Positions 37,019 through 49,988 of a stretch of 64,000 nt of DNA are shown here, piece after piece. The stretch spans positions 28,277,033-28,341,032 of the forward strand of contig CM049309.1 in the NCBI GenBank assembly GCA_026874595.1, in the 5' to 3' direction. Position 1 is the first letter of the stretch. Each line of letters starts with the position of its first letter. Below the pieces are notes generated by a model. The model made no database searches and was not told where the DNA came from. It saw only the letters and a list, made by a program, of their open reading frames with translations. The stretch is from Sipunculus nudus (taxonomy: Eukaryota > Annelida > Sipuncula > Golfingiida > Sipunculidae). A program made the position numbers and the translations under genes.

Positions 37019-40000
37019 ATGTTCAACAAGTTCAGGAAAAAGGGAATATCTTTGAAAATTCAACCAGATTTACAAAAGTTGGACCAAATGAAACCATACA
37101 ATGCTTTGTGTGCCGTGTTCGAACCTTTGTTAGAAGAATGGAAAAAGGACAAGCCGGCAAATACCTACATGCAAGTCAACATAACATCGCCCGGATTGCA
37201 AAACAAAGCCTTCAACACCAAATGGTTGATTAAAGAGGACCTGACCTTAGAATATATTATGACACAAGTCGAGAAAACCCTCAACAGCAACGAGTTTTTC
37301 AATTTAGACCAAGATTTTGAAATGGAGCTGAAATCGGTAAAATTGCCACAAATTTCAGGTTCACCCAATTACTCTTTGGAAGAATTGATCAAAGCTAACC
37401 AACACACGTATGTAGACCCTGGCCACTTTAACAGCACATTTTCGACACAAGATTGTTTTATTGCTACCGTGGTATTTATGTCCTGGATGGAAGATAACAC
37501 TAAGTTAAGAGGAATAAAAAAAGAGGGGAAAACTAACTGGCAAAGATATCATTATGGGTAGAGGAAATTTCTCGTGTGAAAAAAAAAAGCTAAAGTTGCC
37601 ACAACCTACGTAACTGTGCGTGACATGGTTGAAATTGCCAAACAGTTTCCGGATAAAAACATTTTGGTTTTTCACGGGCGCAAAGCAAGCGAAATTTTAT
37701 TCCGATCTACTAGCTGGAATCCAAAGAACTCCACGCTGTACATTTTAGCTGTAGGTAACCATGCCGTGGGGATTTTGAAGATAAAATCCCATTTAAAGAC
37801 GAAGCGTGACATATGTTGGGCATGTTGCCAAGCCGTGAGAGATGAGGGTGCCAGGGCACGTGTAAACATTGCGGATACAGCCCGCCGTGCACTTTACCAC
37901 GGGGTGACAATGTGCGTAGATGTGAGGAATGCGGGTGGTATGGCTTTTTAGGGGAGGGGTGCTTTAAGAACCACTCTTTAAAACAACCCGGGCACAAACA
38001 TAAGATTTGCGAAAGGCGGCGGGTATGTCCAAGGTGCAGGGGTATAATAAAAAACGGAGAACATAAATGTCACATGTACACCTGCAAAATATGTTACAAA
38101 CAAATAAAAAAGAAGGCGACCACATTTGTTACATGCGTGCGCTTTCTGGTGAAAAGATAGCCCGAACAAATTTTCGGCCATACATTTTTGGGATACAGAA
38201 TGCGTACAATCAGAACCAGAGGGCAAAAAGGCCTGCGTACACACACAGTGAAGCTGTGGTGTGCCATTACGTGTGCGCAACTTGTTTGAAGAATGAAGAA
38301 ATGGAGAAGGTACTCACCGCCAACTTAGGCTGCATTTGCACACAGCGGCGCTTTCATTCAGCAGAAGTATTTTTTTTATTAGATTTTTGGTCCCGCTTTA
38401 AAGCTTGACCCGAAAAACAAACCTGTTTGTTTTGCTCACAATTTCGGCGGTTACGATGGGGGTTTTTTTAACAACAATACCTTATTTCACGCGGGATGGC
38501 CGCCACATCACTGCTTACCCACGGACTGCGTATACTCAGTTTGACAGTGTGTGAGGTAGATTTTAAAGACAGCTTAAATCTGATCCACATAGGCCTGGCG
38601 AAATTTCCTAAAGCGTTTGGTTTAAGAGAACTGAAGAAAGGGTATTTCCCGTATGAGTTTAACACCGCGGAAAATATTAATTACGTTGGGGAGACACCAC
38701 CCGTACGGTTTTTTAAACAAGTAGGCGATCTTGAGTTTTTGGAGTGGCATTCGAACCAAGTGAACAGCGGGTACGTATGGAACCACCGTGAAGAATTGTT
38801 CCAGTATTGCAACAGTGACGTGGAACTTCTTAAACAAGGATGTTTAAAATTCCGTGAATCGTACATGAAAAAAGCAGGCTTTGATCTCTTTTGGCACGCG
38901 GTGACCCTACCTTCCGCCTGCATGAAAGACTACCGGTTAAATTATTTGTGTGAGAACCAGATTGCTATGATGCCACCGCAGATCACTCGCACGCATCTGT
39001 CCGTCATAGCCGACCTGTGGCTGGCGGAAAAGCAAACGGAAACAGATTTCCACATCCGCCGCGGCACCGACACTTGGAACGGGAAACAGTGTCGGGTCCA
39101 GTTAAAGAATGGAAAATACGTCTCCGTCGATAGGTATTGCCCCGAAACGTCCACCATCTACGAATTTAACGGATGCGTGAGGCACGGTTGTGTCCTGTGC
39201 ACGCAGCCCGATGGTACAGTTCCTAACACGGATTTGCCCAACTACGTGGCCTACGCTAAACAGGTAGATAAACAAGAGGAATTGAAAGCCGCAGGTTACT
39301 AAGTGGTAGTACTCTGGGAACACGAATATGCTGTCCAAAAAAGTCCTTTGATGAAAACACCGTAGTACCATGTACAACCTCGTGAGGCTTTTTTTCGGGG
39401 GAAGGACAAACGCCACTTGTTTATTCAGAGAAGTCAAAGATGGAGAGAGAATCGATTAATTATTACGATGTCACTTCCATGTATCCATACGTCCAGAAAA
39501 CTAAATGTTACCCTGTAGGTATACCGGATGTGATTCAGAAGCCAACGGAAAAACAGCTGCTCGAAAGCCCTGGCGGGATTATTTGCGTGGCGTTTTTACC
39601 ACCCCGACACCTATTCAACCCTGTTTTACCCTACCGGTGTACACCAGAAGTATTGAAAGCCTTGAAAAAAGGATATGTGTTTTGTGAAGGTTACGAACTG
39701 TGGGAATGGAAAACATGGGAGAACATTTTCGTTTCTTACCTCGAAAAATGGTACCAGTTGAAAACCCAAGCCTCCGGTTGGCCTACATCAGATGACCCGG
39801 TCAAGAGAGAAAAGTACATGATGGAACTGCAGGAAAAGCAAGGGGTTACCATAAACCCGGAAGAAGTGGCTCACAATCCTTCCATGCGTTTTGTGGCAAA
39901 ACAGGCCTTGAACACCTTATGGGGAAACTTCGGTCAGAAAGACGGGCTAATGCAGAGAAAACAAGTGGACAGTTATGACGACCTTATATCCATTTTACAC

Positions 40001-40636
40001 GATGACACCAAAGAAGTGATGGAAATAGTGAATTTGGGGGACCATCTGCTGCAAATTGAATGAAAACCAAAGGAAACAGATTACGAGCTGGAGAAGACCA
40101 ATAACCCTGTGATCGCGGCATTCACAACTTGTTACGGCTGGTTGGAATTATATAGAGTTTTGGACCTTTTAGATCAGAGAGTCTTGTATTTCGACACTGA
40201 TTCGGTCGTGTTTTATTCCAAACGGGAGGACCCCATGCCACACACAGGGCCCTTGTTGGGAGATCTGACTGACGAGATGAAAGGAGGTGTCATCACACAG
40301 TTCGTCAGCGGAGGACCAAAAAATTGTGGATACATCGGGAAAAGCCCAAAAGGTGAAACTGTGACCTGTCAAAAAGCCAAAGGTTGTCACGTGGGGAAGC
40401 GAGTGGCCTTTGATGATTTGAAATACTTGGTGGAAGCTTTGTTGAAAAAACGTGAACAAAACGGTGTAAATTTACCTGTAGATTTTTACGTGGTGAGGAG
40501 CAAGGAAGGGTTGGTGAAATCCACTTCTATAGACAAGCTGTACACAGCGGTGTACGAAACACGCCGCTTTTGGCGTGAAGGTGATCCGTTAGATAAGTTT
40601 ACAGCATTTCCTTTTGGATTTGAAATAAAGGTTTGA
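37019..40636 (+). pseudogene. polB: protein-primed family B DNA polymerase of a Polinton/Maverick element
   Basis: Replicates the element's linear DNA by protein priming in related elements. Domains seen in order are an N-terminal region (37019-37561); a Cys/His-rich zinc-binding segment (CKHCGYSPPC, CEECGWYG, about 37860-38110); exonuclease motif I with DTE (38192-38200); motif II AHNFGGYDGGF (about 38434-38466); and motif III YCNSDVELL (about 38804). Polymerase motif A YYDVTSMYP lies near 39464, motif B AKQALNTLWGNFGQ near 39895, and motif C FDTDS at 40189-40203. The linker phrase ELKKGYFPYEFNT is typical of Polinton enzymes. The gene is dead as read: in-frame stops include 37559, 37577, 39301 and 40061, and there are several frameshifts, notably around 38100-38410 and 39350. 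Full length would be about 1,200 residues, normal for the family. The start ATG at 37019 follows the divergent promoter. AATAAA overlaps the end (about 40624). Confidence 0.95.
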
Positions 40637-40679
40637 CGTTCATTGTGAAATTGTTTTTACTGTGCTGGTGAGGAAGAAG

Positions 40680-40687
40680 TATAAAAG
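40680..40687 (+). promoter_or_regulatory. TATA box before the ATPase gene
   Basis: TATAAAAG, 45 bp before the ATPase ATG at 40725. The same spacing (40-47 bp) is seen at three other genes of the element. Confidence 0.65.
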
Positions 40688-40724
40688 TGTGTGCATGTGT
40701 GTATGGAAATGATTTTAAAAAATC

Positions 40725-41343
40725 ATGTGGTACAAATTCAAACACCCGTTCACCATGTTGGTGGCGGGCCCAACGTCTTCCGGTAAAACCTATTGGGTAT
40801 CCCGTTTGTTAAATCACTTACACAAAATGACAGACCCAGTGCCTGAACGAGTGTTGTGGTGCTATGCCGAAATGCAACCTCTGTACGAAGATTTGAAGGA
40901 GATGATGAAAGAGAAAATTTTCTTTCAGGAAGGGTTACCCCCCAGGGCTATAAAACCAAACACATTACTGATCGTAGATGATTTAATGCGTGAAAGCGGA
41001 GTAGAAACGGCAAAAATATTTGAGAAAGGTAGCCATCACCGGAACATATCGGTTATTTTTATTGTTCAAAATTTGTTTCATCAGAAAAAAGATGCGGGAC
41101 ATTTCCCTGAACGCGCATTACATTGTGTTATTGAAAAACCCCAGAGACAAGTTACAGTTTGAATCATAAGCCCGTCAGGTGTTTCCCACTAAAGCGCGTG
41201 AATTGCGGGAAGTTTACAACGACGCCACATGCGAACCGCACGGGTACCTGTTGCTAGATTCCACACAGATGTGCCCTGACGAATACCGACTTAGGACTCA
41301 CATTTTCCCGGGGGAGGAACACATTTATTACGGTTTGGGGTGA
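40725..41343 (+). pseudogene. FtsK/A32-type DNA-packaging ATPase, frameshifted
   Basis: Would power packaging of the genome into capsids. Walker A is GPTSSGKT (residues 15-22) and Walker B is TLLIVDDLM (about residues 80-88), followed by a conserved IVQNLFHQKK segment that matches the family's sensor region. The first frame stops at 41160. The C-terminal part continues in another frame (41172-41340, including YGYLLVD-like GYLLLDSTQMCPDEYRLRT), so one frame change at an A/C homopolymer near 41140 and one TAA (about 41168) break the gene. Total length of about 205 codons is right for the family. Its TGA overlaps the next ATG (TGATG, 41341-41345). Confidence 0.9.
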
Positions 41344-42805
41344 TGGCGGTGTATATGGCGGGGTTAGCGGTTTATGCCGCTTTGCAGATACTTTGCGACA
41401 TGTTATTTTCAGCAGATATTTGGGAGGGTAGAGGAACTGTACACGTTTATTTGCTTGAAAATCGCAGGGAGTCCAGGGAGGGGCGGGGGATCGTCTCAGT
41501 TTCATCGCAATTACCGGGTATTTGGCCTCCTACCGACTCGTACGTTTTCAGTTTGCACGATTTGTTTATGCGAAGACGTACGGGTCGTGAAGGTTTCATA
41601 ACTGGGCAGTTAGAATTGGCACTTGGCGAGAAAAGGGGACATTACTACAGACGTTACGTGAAACGGTTCAGGAAGACCTTGGTGGGGCGCATGCAGACTG
41701 AAGATGGGCCTGGACGGGTGGTATCATTGAACGAGAAAGAAACGGATGAAGTGGTGCGTTGGTTCAATGAAGAGAATACGATAGACCGTTGGATCATCAT
41801 GAACACATATGTGATGGTGCTGTATCATTTTCCTTGGATTTTGTGGTATTCAGCTTGTATCAATTACCCATTAAAAGTGTATTTACATGTTGGTTACATG
41901 TGCGTTACATGTTGGTGGACCATTTTTCGTGGTGGGGAGAGAGGAATGGTGGCACCACAAGTTTGTAAACAAGGAGGAATGGGATATAAAATTGAGGGAA
42001 CAGTATTTGAATGAATTGACCGAGGATGAGATGATCCAGAAAGCTCCGTTCAATGGTGATCTTAGGTTGCAAAATCATGGTATCCGCCCGGTGCCAGGGT
42101 TTGCACATAAAGGTGCACTGATGCGTGTCGTTGACTATGGGTGGGAACACAGGAAAAAAGGCGTGTGGATCCCTGAACCCGACTGGGCCAATCACAGACA
42201 TTACCATCTAACCAAATATTTTTCAGACAAACGTTGGGCCTACAAGATAGTACAGGACACCCGTTTGGCATTGCAGAGTATAATATTTGGGTTCTGGAAG
42301 CTCATTTGGTGGAAATTGAACGGTCCCACAGGGCCAGGATGGGAAAAACTTAAACGAAGGCGAACCCTTTTGGGGTATATTTCCTCAACATTACAAGACA
42401 CCTTACGAGTTACCATTACCCCACCATAACCACCCCCCGCATTTGAGGAACAGTTTGTTGAAATTGCAGAAAGAGTTTTATTTGGACGCGGAAATGATAC
42501 ATTTCAGTGAAGGCAAAAACCCCAAACAGTGCAATATTATGAATTGTTGCAACCTTACCATGATATGGCATGGTTTTTGCTGGTTGGTGGGAAAGGACCA
42601 AAACCAGAACGGCGCAGTGACATCCCCGTACCGGCTGCGGTGAAAACATTGCTTGAAATCATTTTAACGGATGAGACCGAGGAAATAGACACGCGGTATT
42701 CTCCGTGGTACGGTTATTTCCACACCCACTTGGTGTATGATTATGCGATGAAATACAGGAAAAAGTGAAAAAATCAGATTTGGCGATGAAACTGTTTTAT
42801 GAAAG
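41343..42805 (+). pseudogene. unrecognised Polinton-like gene, 5' part (interrupted by a transposon)
   Basis: Starts at the ATG overlapping the ATPase stop. Open frames are 41343-42014, 41887-42429 and 42529-42768, which overlap and appear to be one reading frame broken by small shifts near 41900 and near the A/C run at about 42522. The N terminus is hydrophobic (MAVYMAGLAVYAALQILCDM), possibly a signal or membrane segment. The rest is rich in Trp, Tyr and His (for example PEPDWANHRHYHLTKYF). The coding phase continues at 46407 beyond the inserted element. I do not recognise a family. A virion or membrane protein is possible from its position between ATPase and integrase. Confidence 0.5.
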
Positions 42806-45800
42806 AACAAGGCCTACAGGCCTAATGCGAACCAGTGCATAGTTTAGGAGTATGAAAGGAGGTTTATTTTTAAATTAAATATTGATCCTCTTAAGTCCTG
42901 CATATCTACCTTAGTCATTATGATTTCAACAAAATGGACGTTTCGGACCTGCAAGTTTCAGACTAGGACATTTTAAAACTAGAATATGGGTAGTCGACAA
43001 GCGACTATGTGTATCCGCAGAAAGTGGGACGGGTGAAGTGAGGCATGCATTAAGTGGCACGGGGAATAGAGTGAGGTGTGTTGCATATTAGCATGGATGT
43101 CTTCAGCCGAAATGTGTATGAAGGTTGTGCCACCTACCATAAAATCCAGAAAGCTATCAAAGTTGTATACAAATGCAAAAAGTCAAACAACTGCAGGGAT
43201 ATAAGCGATTTTAAACTATGGCAGACAAACATATGGACGTTGTGCAAAAATGGTTGCAGGTGGCCCCACCAGTTTTATGTATGATAAAGAGCTATGTGAG
43301 ATCTATACACATGCAAAATTTTAGCCCAATCGGCCAAACGGTTTCAAAGATATGAGCTTTGATGTCTGCAGCGTAAATGTAAATGTATGTGGCGCCACAT
43401 GTCATAAAATCAAGAAAGCTATCCAAGATGTATAAACCTGCAAAATTTAAGGCAGATAAGTCAAACCACTGCCGAGATATAAGTAATTTATCCCACGGCA
43501 GACAAACAGACGGACGCTGTGCAAAAATGGTTGCAGGTGGCGCCACCAGTTTTGCGCATGATGAAGAGCTATGTGAGATCTATACACATGCAAAATTTTT
43601 GCCCAATCGGTCAAATGGTTGCCGAGATATGAGCTTGGATGTCTGCAGAGTAAACCTGAATGTAGGTGGCGCCACCTGTCATAAAATCAAGGAAGCTGTC
43701 CAGGATGTATACACATGCAGTATAAACCTGCAAAATTTCAGGTGGAAAAGTCAAACCACTGCTGAGATATGAGTGATTTTATCCCAAGGCAGATGAACAG
43801 ATGGACGCTGTGCATAAATGGTTGCAGGTGGCGCCACCATTTTTAGTGTATATTATAAAGCTTCCCAAGAGCTACATTTGTGCAAAATTTTTAGCCTGAT
43901 CGGTCAAATGGTTCCCGAGATATGTAGGTTTGTGTGTGGAAACAGACGCACAAATGGACGCTGGGCAGAGAGGAAAGGTCAGAGGTCAACCAAATATAAG
44001 GGTGCAGCAGTTCACATGTGACTGATCATAATTACAAATTTTAAAAATTCTGCCCAGTGGTTATGGAGGAGTTCTCCGGAAACCTATGTGGTGAAAGCGG
44101 CAGCGTCATCATAGACTGAAAACATAGTATCCGCAAAATTCTGTTTTGGCGGATATAATGATTTGTAGCTTGCACCACCAGTCTTATATAAAACTAGAGA
44201 TATATACATATGCCCAATGTCAGACTGATATGCAAACCCCTCCTGTGAAATAAGCAGGGACATACACTGTGCAAAAATCATTGTAGGTGGCGCCACCAGT
44301 ATTGTACACTATAAAGCTACCCGATATGTATAAACATGCCCAATTTTAGGCTGATGTATCAAAACTTCTCTGTAGAAATGAGCAGGCGCATACTCTGCAA
44401 AAGTCAATGTACGTGGCACCACCTGTCTTGTAAATGAGAATACCATCAAAGACGCATAGACAGGTCAAAATATCAGTCCAATACATCAAACTTCCCCAGA
44501 GTTTGATGCACTGGGCTGACAAGGCTTAGTTGGAGAGGCAGTTGCCCACGAGTGACCTGTGACAAATTGCTGCCTCAACCTACTGCACTGAGTGAACTCT
44601 TGACCTGCACCTGGCTAGACTGAGTGAACTTTTGACCTGTACCTGGCTGCACTGAGTGAACTCGACCTGTTACATCATCTGACACAGTTGGCAATCTGTA
44701 GATTCAGGCTGAACATTGGTGCCAAATATGATGCAGTGAGCAGTCTGCCAAAGTTATAAATAGAATGCAGCTACTGCACTGAGTGAACTCTTGACCTATA
44801 CCTGGCTGCACTTCTTCCAATCATGGCACTGTGCCAAAACTATTTATAGAGCTGACATTATCTTGGCTAATGGCCAACATCAAGGCACTGGCAATCTGCC
44901 AATGGTAAACCAAGTGCTGCCATCCGTACACAGGAGTGGTCCTTACTTGAAATAACTTTGAAATTTATTTTCCCAATACAAAATGCTTTTCCGCTGACTT
45001 ATTATAAAAAAATAAATCTGGAATATATGTAAAATTATTACGGATGCATACTGAATGCAAAATTAAAATACAGATATATCTCATTGATGGGAAATTCTTG
45101 AATTAAGTTAAGTAGGGATACCAATACTTTATAATCAACGTACAGTTGTCTTTAAATAGCTACAGAGAGCTTAATACCCATGATTGTAACATTGCTTGGT
45201 ATGATTAATAACTTAAACCATAAATCTAAATTTTTTAAAAGCTTTTAAAAAAACTTTCAAGTCAATATTAACCAAAGATAACCTGAAGTCTAAATGTCTA
45301 GTGGCATGATGTAAAAGTTGCTGATAAACTGGCACCAGGCTAGATGTAACAGCATCACACAGCTAACATATATGGTAAAGTGACTCAATTCAATCTCCAT
45401 AATTCAGCCAAAAATCATTCATGTGGAACTATTAATGACAATTATTATAAGAATTATTGTAGGGATTATTCCTGTAAAATATTTAACAAACTGGCGTCAG
45501 TGGCATCAGTCGAAAAACGTTTCGCAGGTTTATAACTCATATAGGAAGATACAGCACACTGGCCAAGTTCAGCTTCCCGTAACTCAGCCAAAAAGCACTG
45601 AACCAAAACCATTTGAACAAACTTGAATTATTAACATATGAGGATAATTAATGTGTGAGATTTAAGGATTTGGCCCAGTGGTTTTTGAGAAGAAGATCTT
45701 TGTAGCCACTGAGCTAAAATGGGCTGTTATGGCATATGACTAAATTCAGCTTCCCATAACTTAGCCAAAAGTCACTGAAAAGAGACCATTTGAACAAACT

Positions 45801-46406
45801 TCAGAAAAGCACTACCCTAGGATCATTTCTGTGCAATATTAAACATTTGGCCATATGGTTTCAGAGAAGAGGTTTTTTGTAGCCCTCAGTGTGATACAGG
45901 CACTGATGACCCCGTACAAAAAAAGGCCGATGCAGGTAGCGCCACCAATACCTCAATTTCAGACATGACCAATGTGACCAACATTGCCATAAAATTTGGT
46001 GATGATAGCTCCAGCCGTTTCTGAGATTTAAATTTTAATATGCTTTTTTGCCCAGTTAACAAAGTTCAACCTCCTGTAACTCGGCCAAAAATCTCCGAAC
46101 TGGAACCATTCGAACAAACTTGAGAAAGATTGTTCCAGGGATCATTCCTGTGAAATATTGGACAATTTGGCTGGACAATTTCGGAGAAGATTTTTAAAGC
46201 TTTTTTAGCTTTTTCTCTATAAAATCTAAGGAAATGCAGATAGAAAAAAATAAACAAAATCCGATATAGTTTTTGGATGATTGATTATTTACCAAAATTT
46301 GGTGATGCTAGCTCCTGCCGTTTTTAAGATAGCTATGGTTAACGTACAGACGACGCACGACGCACGACGCCGCACCATCGCATAAGCTCACAGGTTCGCT
46401 AAAAAG
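42806..46406 (+). mobile_element. inserted repeat element, copy 1 (Helentron/HINE-like, tentative)
   Basis: The left end AACAAGGCCTACAGGCCTAA is shared with copy 3, and the right end GGTTCGCTAAAAAG with copies 2 and 3. The 5' part holds about three units of a ~280-bp repeat with GGTGGCGCCACC palindromes (43100-44000). The 3' ~1.6 kb (about 44820-46406) is common to all three copies. Just before the end comes a GACGACGCACGACGC-type tract. No transposase or Rep/helicase ORF is present, so it is non-autonomous. Comparison of copies 1 and 3 places the ends without a target duplication and the host codon phase matches across the insertion. This fits Helitron-like insertion, but the class is inferred. 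Confidence 0.75.
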
Positions 46407-47023
46407 AACCACCAAGTGTTCAAATACGGGACTTTGCGGACGTATTGTAATTTTGTGTTACCGTCTGAAAACAAAAACCCTGTGATACCTAGCCAAAAGA
46501 ATATCTTGGGGAAGGTGGTGCTACAGGAAGACAAACAATGGGGTGAGGGCGCACCAGACATTTTGGAAAAACATTTCACCCGTATGACTATGCTCTACTG
46601 CTTCAAATTTGTAGATTACCTGTCAGACAATCGTACGTTTTTACTTTCCTGCAATTTAATTACACCGTCATACATTTGGGGACGGGAAAACGGTAACGAA
46701 GCCCGTTGGGACATGTACCCGTTATTGGTATGGCCTTCTTCGGCGAAAGGTCATTACGAACCGAAACATTTGAAATTTTTCCCATTGCACAGCACAGCAG
46801 AAACAAGTCTGGTGATATTAAATTGCAAGATATGGAAACGGAACAACCTCTCTTATTGGATTCCGGGTCGATGGTAATAGGGTTGGTGTTCAAGTACAAC
46901 CCGATGCCACACAGGAGCGTGTTTTACCGTCCAATCACTTATCTGCATGACGAGAAAGAAGGTGCTGACTCAGAAATGTTACAATCTGAAACAGAGATAA
47001 AATCCATGGCCACATTTTCTTAG
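46407..47023 (+). pseudogene. unrecognised Polinton-like gene, 3' part
   Basis: Continuation of the gene that begins at 41343, after the inserted element. The first frame runs 46407-46877 and a second, 46706-47023, takes over near 46740-46800, so one more shift lies here. It contains segments with a folded-protein look (HFTRMTMLYCFKFVDYLSD; YNPMPHRSVFYRPITYLHD) and ends at a TAG. No recognisable motif. Together with the 5' part the protein would be about 650 residues. A minor capsid role is conceivable but not supported by a motif. Confidence 0.5.
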
Positions 47024-47069
47024 TGTGTGTGTGTGTGGGTGGGTGTGTATGGGGGGTCAGTAGAACAAG

Positions 47070-47078
47070 TATATAAAG
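47070..47078 (+). promoter_or_regulatory. TATA box before small ORF
   Basis: TATATAAAG, 42 bp before the ATG at 47112, matching the spacing at other genes of the element. Confidence 0.55.
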
Positions 47079-47111
47079 TGGTCTGAATGTGGAAGAAATA
47101 TTATAAAATAA

Positions 47112-47460
47112 ATGGACCTTACGTCCCAAGCAAACCAATTTTCTCCCATGTACGCGGGGGATAGAGCCTTTGGTAAAAAAAGCGGTAAATTTTGCTTGTA
47201 ACATGCTTTACAACTGGATGAAAGGGAACGTAATGCTATGGAAGTCAGAGCTGGACCAATTGTATTAATACGGAGTGGAAGGGTTGGTTTCCCCAGATGT
47301 CGATTATGCGTAACGGAAATCTTTCTTAAACAAAACGCCAAACGGTCGGAAAATACGCGACTTGCTATCTAAAGAATTATGCAGAAACTGGTGTACGAAA
47401 CCAGCTTCAACGACATCAAACATTTCGAAACCCCTTTCAAACAAAACAAAAGCAACTAGA
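47112..47460 (+). pseudogene. small unrecognised ORF of the element, broken
   Basis: Begins MDLTSQANQFSPMYAGDRAF after a well-placed TATA box. An in-frame TAA follows at about codon 30, then protein-like sequence continues in the same frame (QLDERERNAMEVRAGP) and shifts near 47290. The 3' end merges into the second inserted repeat at an undefined point near 47460. Its position just upstream of the integrase remnant makes an integrase N terminus possible, but I see no HHCC or DDE signature. Low confidence in function. Confidence 0.35.
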
Positions 47461-49988
47461 TGTGTCGGAACGACACGAATGCCCCCTCCTGGGTCAAATT
47501 AGAAACATTTGTAAAATTTTGAAAAAATTTTTAAGTTCAGGAGGTGTCGTATGGTCAAAAGTAGGTCAACAAGGGCAAAATGCCAACTCGATCTGTAACG
47601 GGTCATTATCAAGCAACACACCAAAAATCATGCCAGTATATGCAGGCATTGTGAAAAAAGTCCATACATGTGCATTTTCCATAAAAATTTCTGTCTTTCA
47701 TGAAATTTTCTATGTTTAGGAGCCGTAAAACAATGAAAAGTAGGTCAACCGGGACGAAACTCGAACTCGATCTGTAACTGTCATTATCTGCCCACACATA
47801 AAAAATCAGGGTGGTATCTGCAGGCATTGAGGAAAAAAAGTCAGTACATATGCATTTGTTATGAAAATTTCTATTTTTCATGAAACTTTCTATGTTCAGG
47901 AGCAGTCAAATGGTCAAAAGTAGGTCAACGGGGACAAAACAAGAACTCGATCTGTAACTGGTCAATATCTGCCTACACATCAAAATCAGGCCCGTATCTG
48001 CAGGCACTGCGAAAAAAAGTCCATACATGTGCACTTTTTTATGAAATTTTCTATGTTAGAGCACCGTCAAATGGTCAAAAGTAGGTCAACTGGGACAAAT
48101 ATCTGCCAACACACCAAAAATCAGGCCAATATCTGCAGGCATTGCGAAAAAAAGTCCGTACATGTGTATTTGTCATGAAATTTCATATTTTTCATGAAAT
48201 TTTCTATGTTCAGGACTCTTGACCTGTTGCATAATCTGACATAGTGGGCAGTCTGCCAAAGCTATAAATAGATTCAGGCTGAACTTTGGTGCCAAATATG
48301 ATGCAGTGAGCAGTCTGCCAAAGCTATAAATAGAATGCAGCTACTGCACTGAGTGAACTCTTTACCTATACCTGGCTGCACTTCTTCAATCATGGCACTG
48401 TGCCAAAATTATTTATAGAGCTGACATCATCTTGGCTAATGGCCAACATCAAGGCACTGGCAATCTGCCAATGGTAAACCAAGTGCTGCCATCTAAACAC
48501 AAAAGTGGTCCCTACTTGAAATAACTTTGAAATTTATTTTCCCAATACAAAATGCTCTTCAGCTGACTTTTTATTAAAAAAGAAATCAGAAATATATGTA
48601 AAATTATTACAGATGCATACTGAATGCAAAATTAAAATACAGATATATCTCATTGATGGCAAATTCTTGAATTAAGTTGAGTAGATATACCAATAATTTA
48701 TTATCCATATACAGTTGTCTTTATATAGCCACAGAGAGCTGAATATCCATGTTTGTAACATTGCCTGGTATGATGAATAACTTAAATCATAAATCTAAAT
48801 TTTTTAAAAGCTTTCTTTTCAATATTAACCAAAGATAACCTGAAATCTAAAAGTCTAGTGGCATGATGTAAAAGATGCTGATAAACTGGTGCCAGGCTAG
48901 ATGTAATACCATCACACAGCTAACATATATGGTAAAATGACTCAATTTAATCTCCATAATTCAGCCAAAAATCATTCATGTGAAACCATTAATGACAATT
49001 ATTATAAGAATTATTGTTGGGATTATTCTTGTAAAATATTTAACAAACTGGCTTCAGTGGCATCAGTCGAAAAATGTTTCGCAGGTTTATAACTCATATA
49101 GGACGATACAGCAAACTGGCTAAGTTCGGCTTCCCGTAACTCAGCCAAAAAGCACTGAACCAAAACCATTTGAACAAACTTGAATTATCAACAACTAAGG
49201 ATAATTAATGTGAGAGATTTAAGAATTTGGCCCAGTGGTTTTTGAGAAGAAGATCTTTGTAGCCACTGAGCTAAAATGAGCTGTTATGGCATATGACTAA
49301 ATTCAGCTTCCCATAACTTAGCCAAAAGTCACTGAAAAGAGACCATTTTAACAAACTTCAGAAAGCACTACCCTAGGTTCATTTCTGTGTGATATTAAAC
49401 ATTTTGACCATATGGTTTCAGAGAAGAAGTTTCTTGTAGCCCTCAGTGTGATACAGGCACTGATGACCCTGTACAAAAAAGGCCGATGCAGGTGGCGCCA
49501 CCAATACCTCAATTTCAGATATGACCAATGTGACCAACATTGGCATAAAATTTGGTGATGATAGCTACAGCCGTTTCTGAGATTTAAATTTTAATATGCT
49601 TTTTTGCACAGTTTACAAAGTTCAATCTCCTGTAATTCGGCCAAAAATCTCCGAACTGGAACCATTCGAACAAACTTGAGAAAGATTGTTCCAGGGATCA
49701 TTTCTGTGAAATATTGGACAAACTGGCTGGACAGTTTCGGAGAAGAAGATTTTTAAAGCTTTTTTAGCTTTTGCCAAATAAAATCTAAGAAAATGCAGTT
49801 AGAAAAAAAATAAACAAAATCCGATATAGTTTTTTGGATGACTGATTATTTGCAAGAAATTTAGTATGGTAGCTCCTGCCGTTTTTGAGATAGCTATGGT
49901 TAACGTACAGACGACGCACGGCGCACGACAGACGACGCACGACGGACGACGCCGCACCATCGCATAAGCTCATAGGTTCGCTAAAAAG
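47461..49988 (+). mobile_element. inserted repeat element, copy 2 (same 3' end, different core)
   Basis: The 3' part (about 48230-49988) is closely similar to copies 1 and 3 and ends in the same GGTTCGCTAAAAAG. The 5' part (about 47520-48215) is a different tandem repeat of roughly 140-150 bp with the motif AAAAGTAGGTCAAC, not the GGTGGCGCCACC units. The left boundary is uncertain because the AACAAGGCC end of copies 1 and 3 was not found. It abuts integrase coding sequence on the right. Confidence 0.7.
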
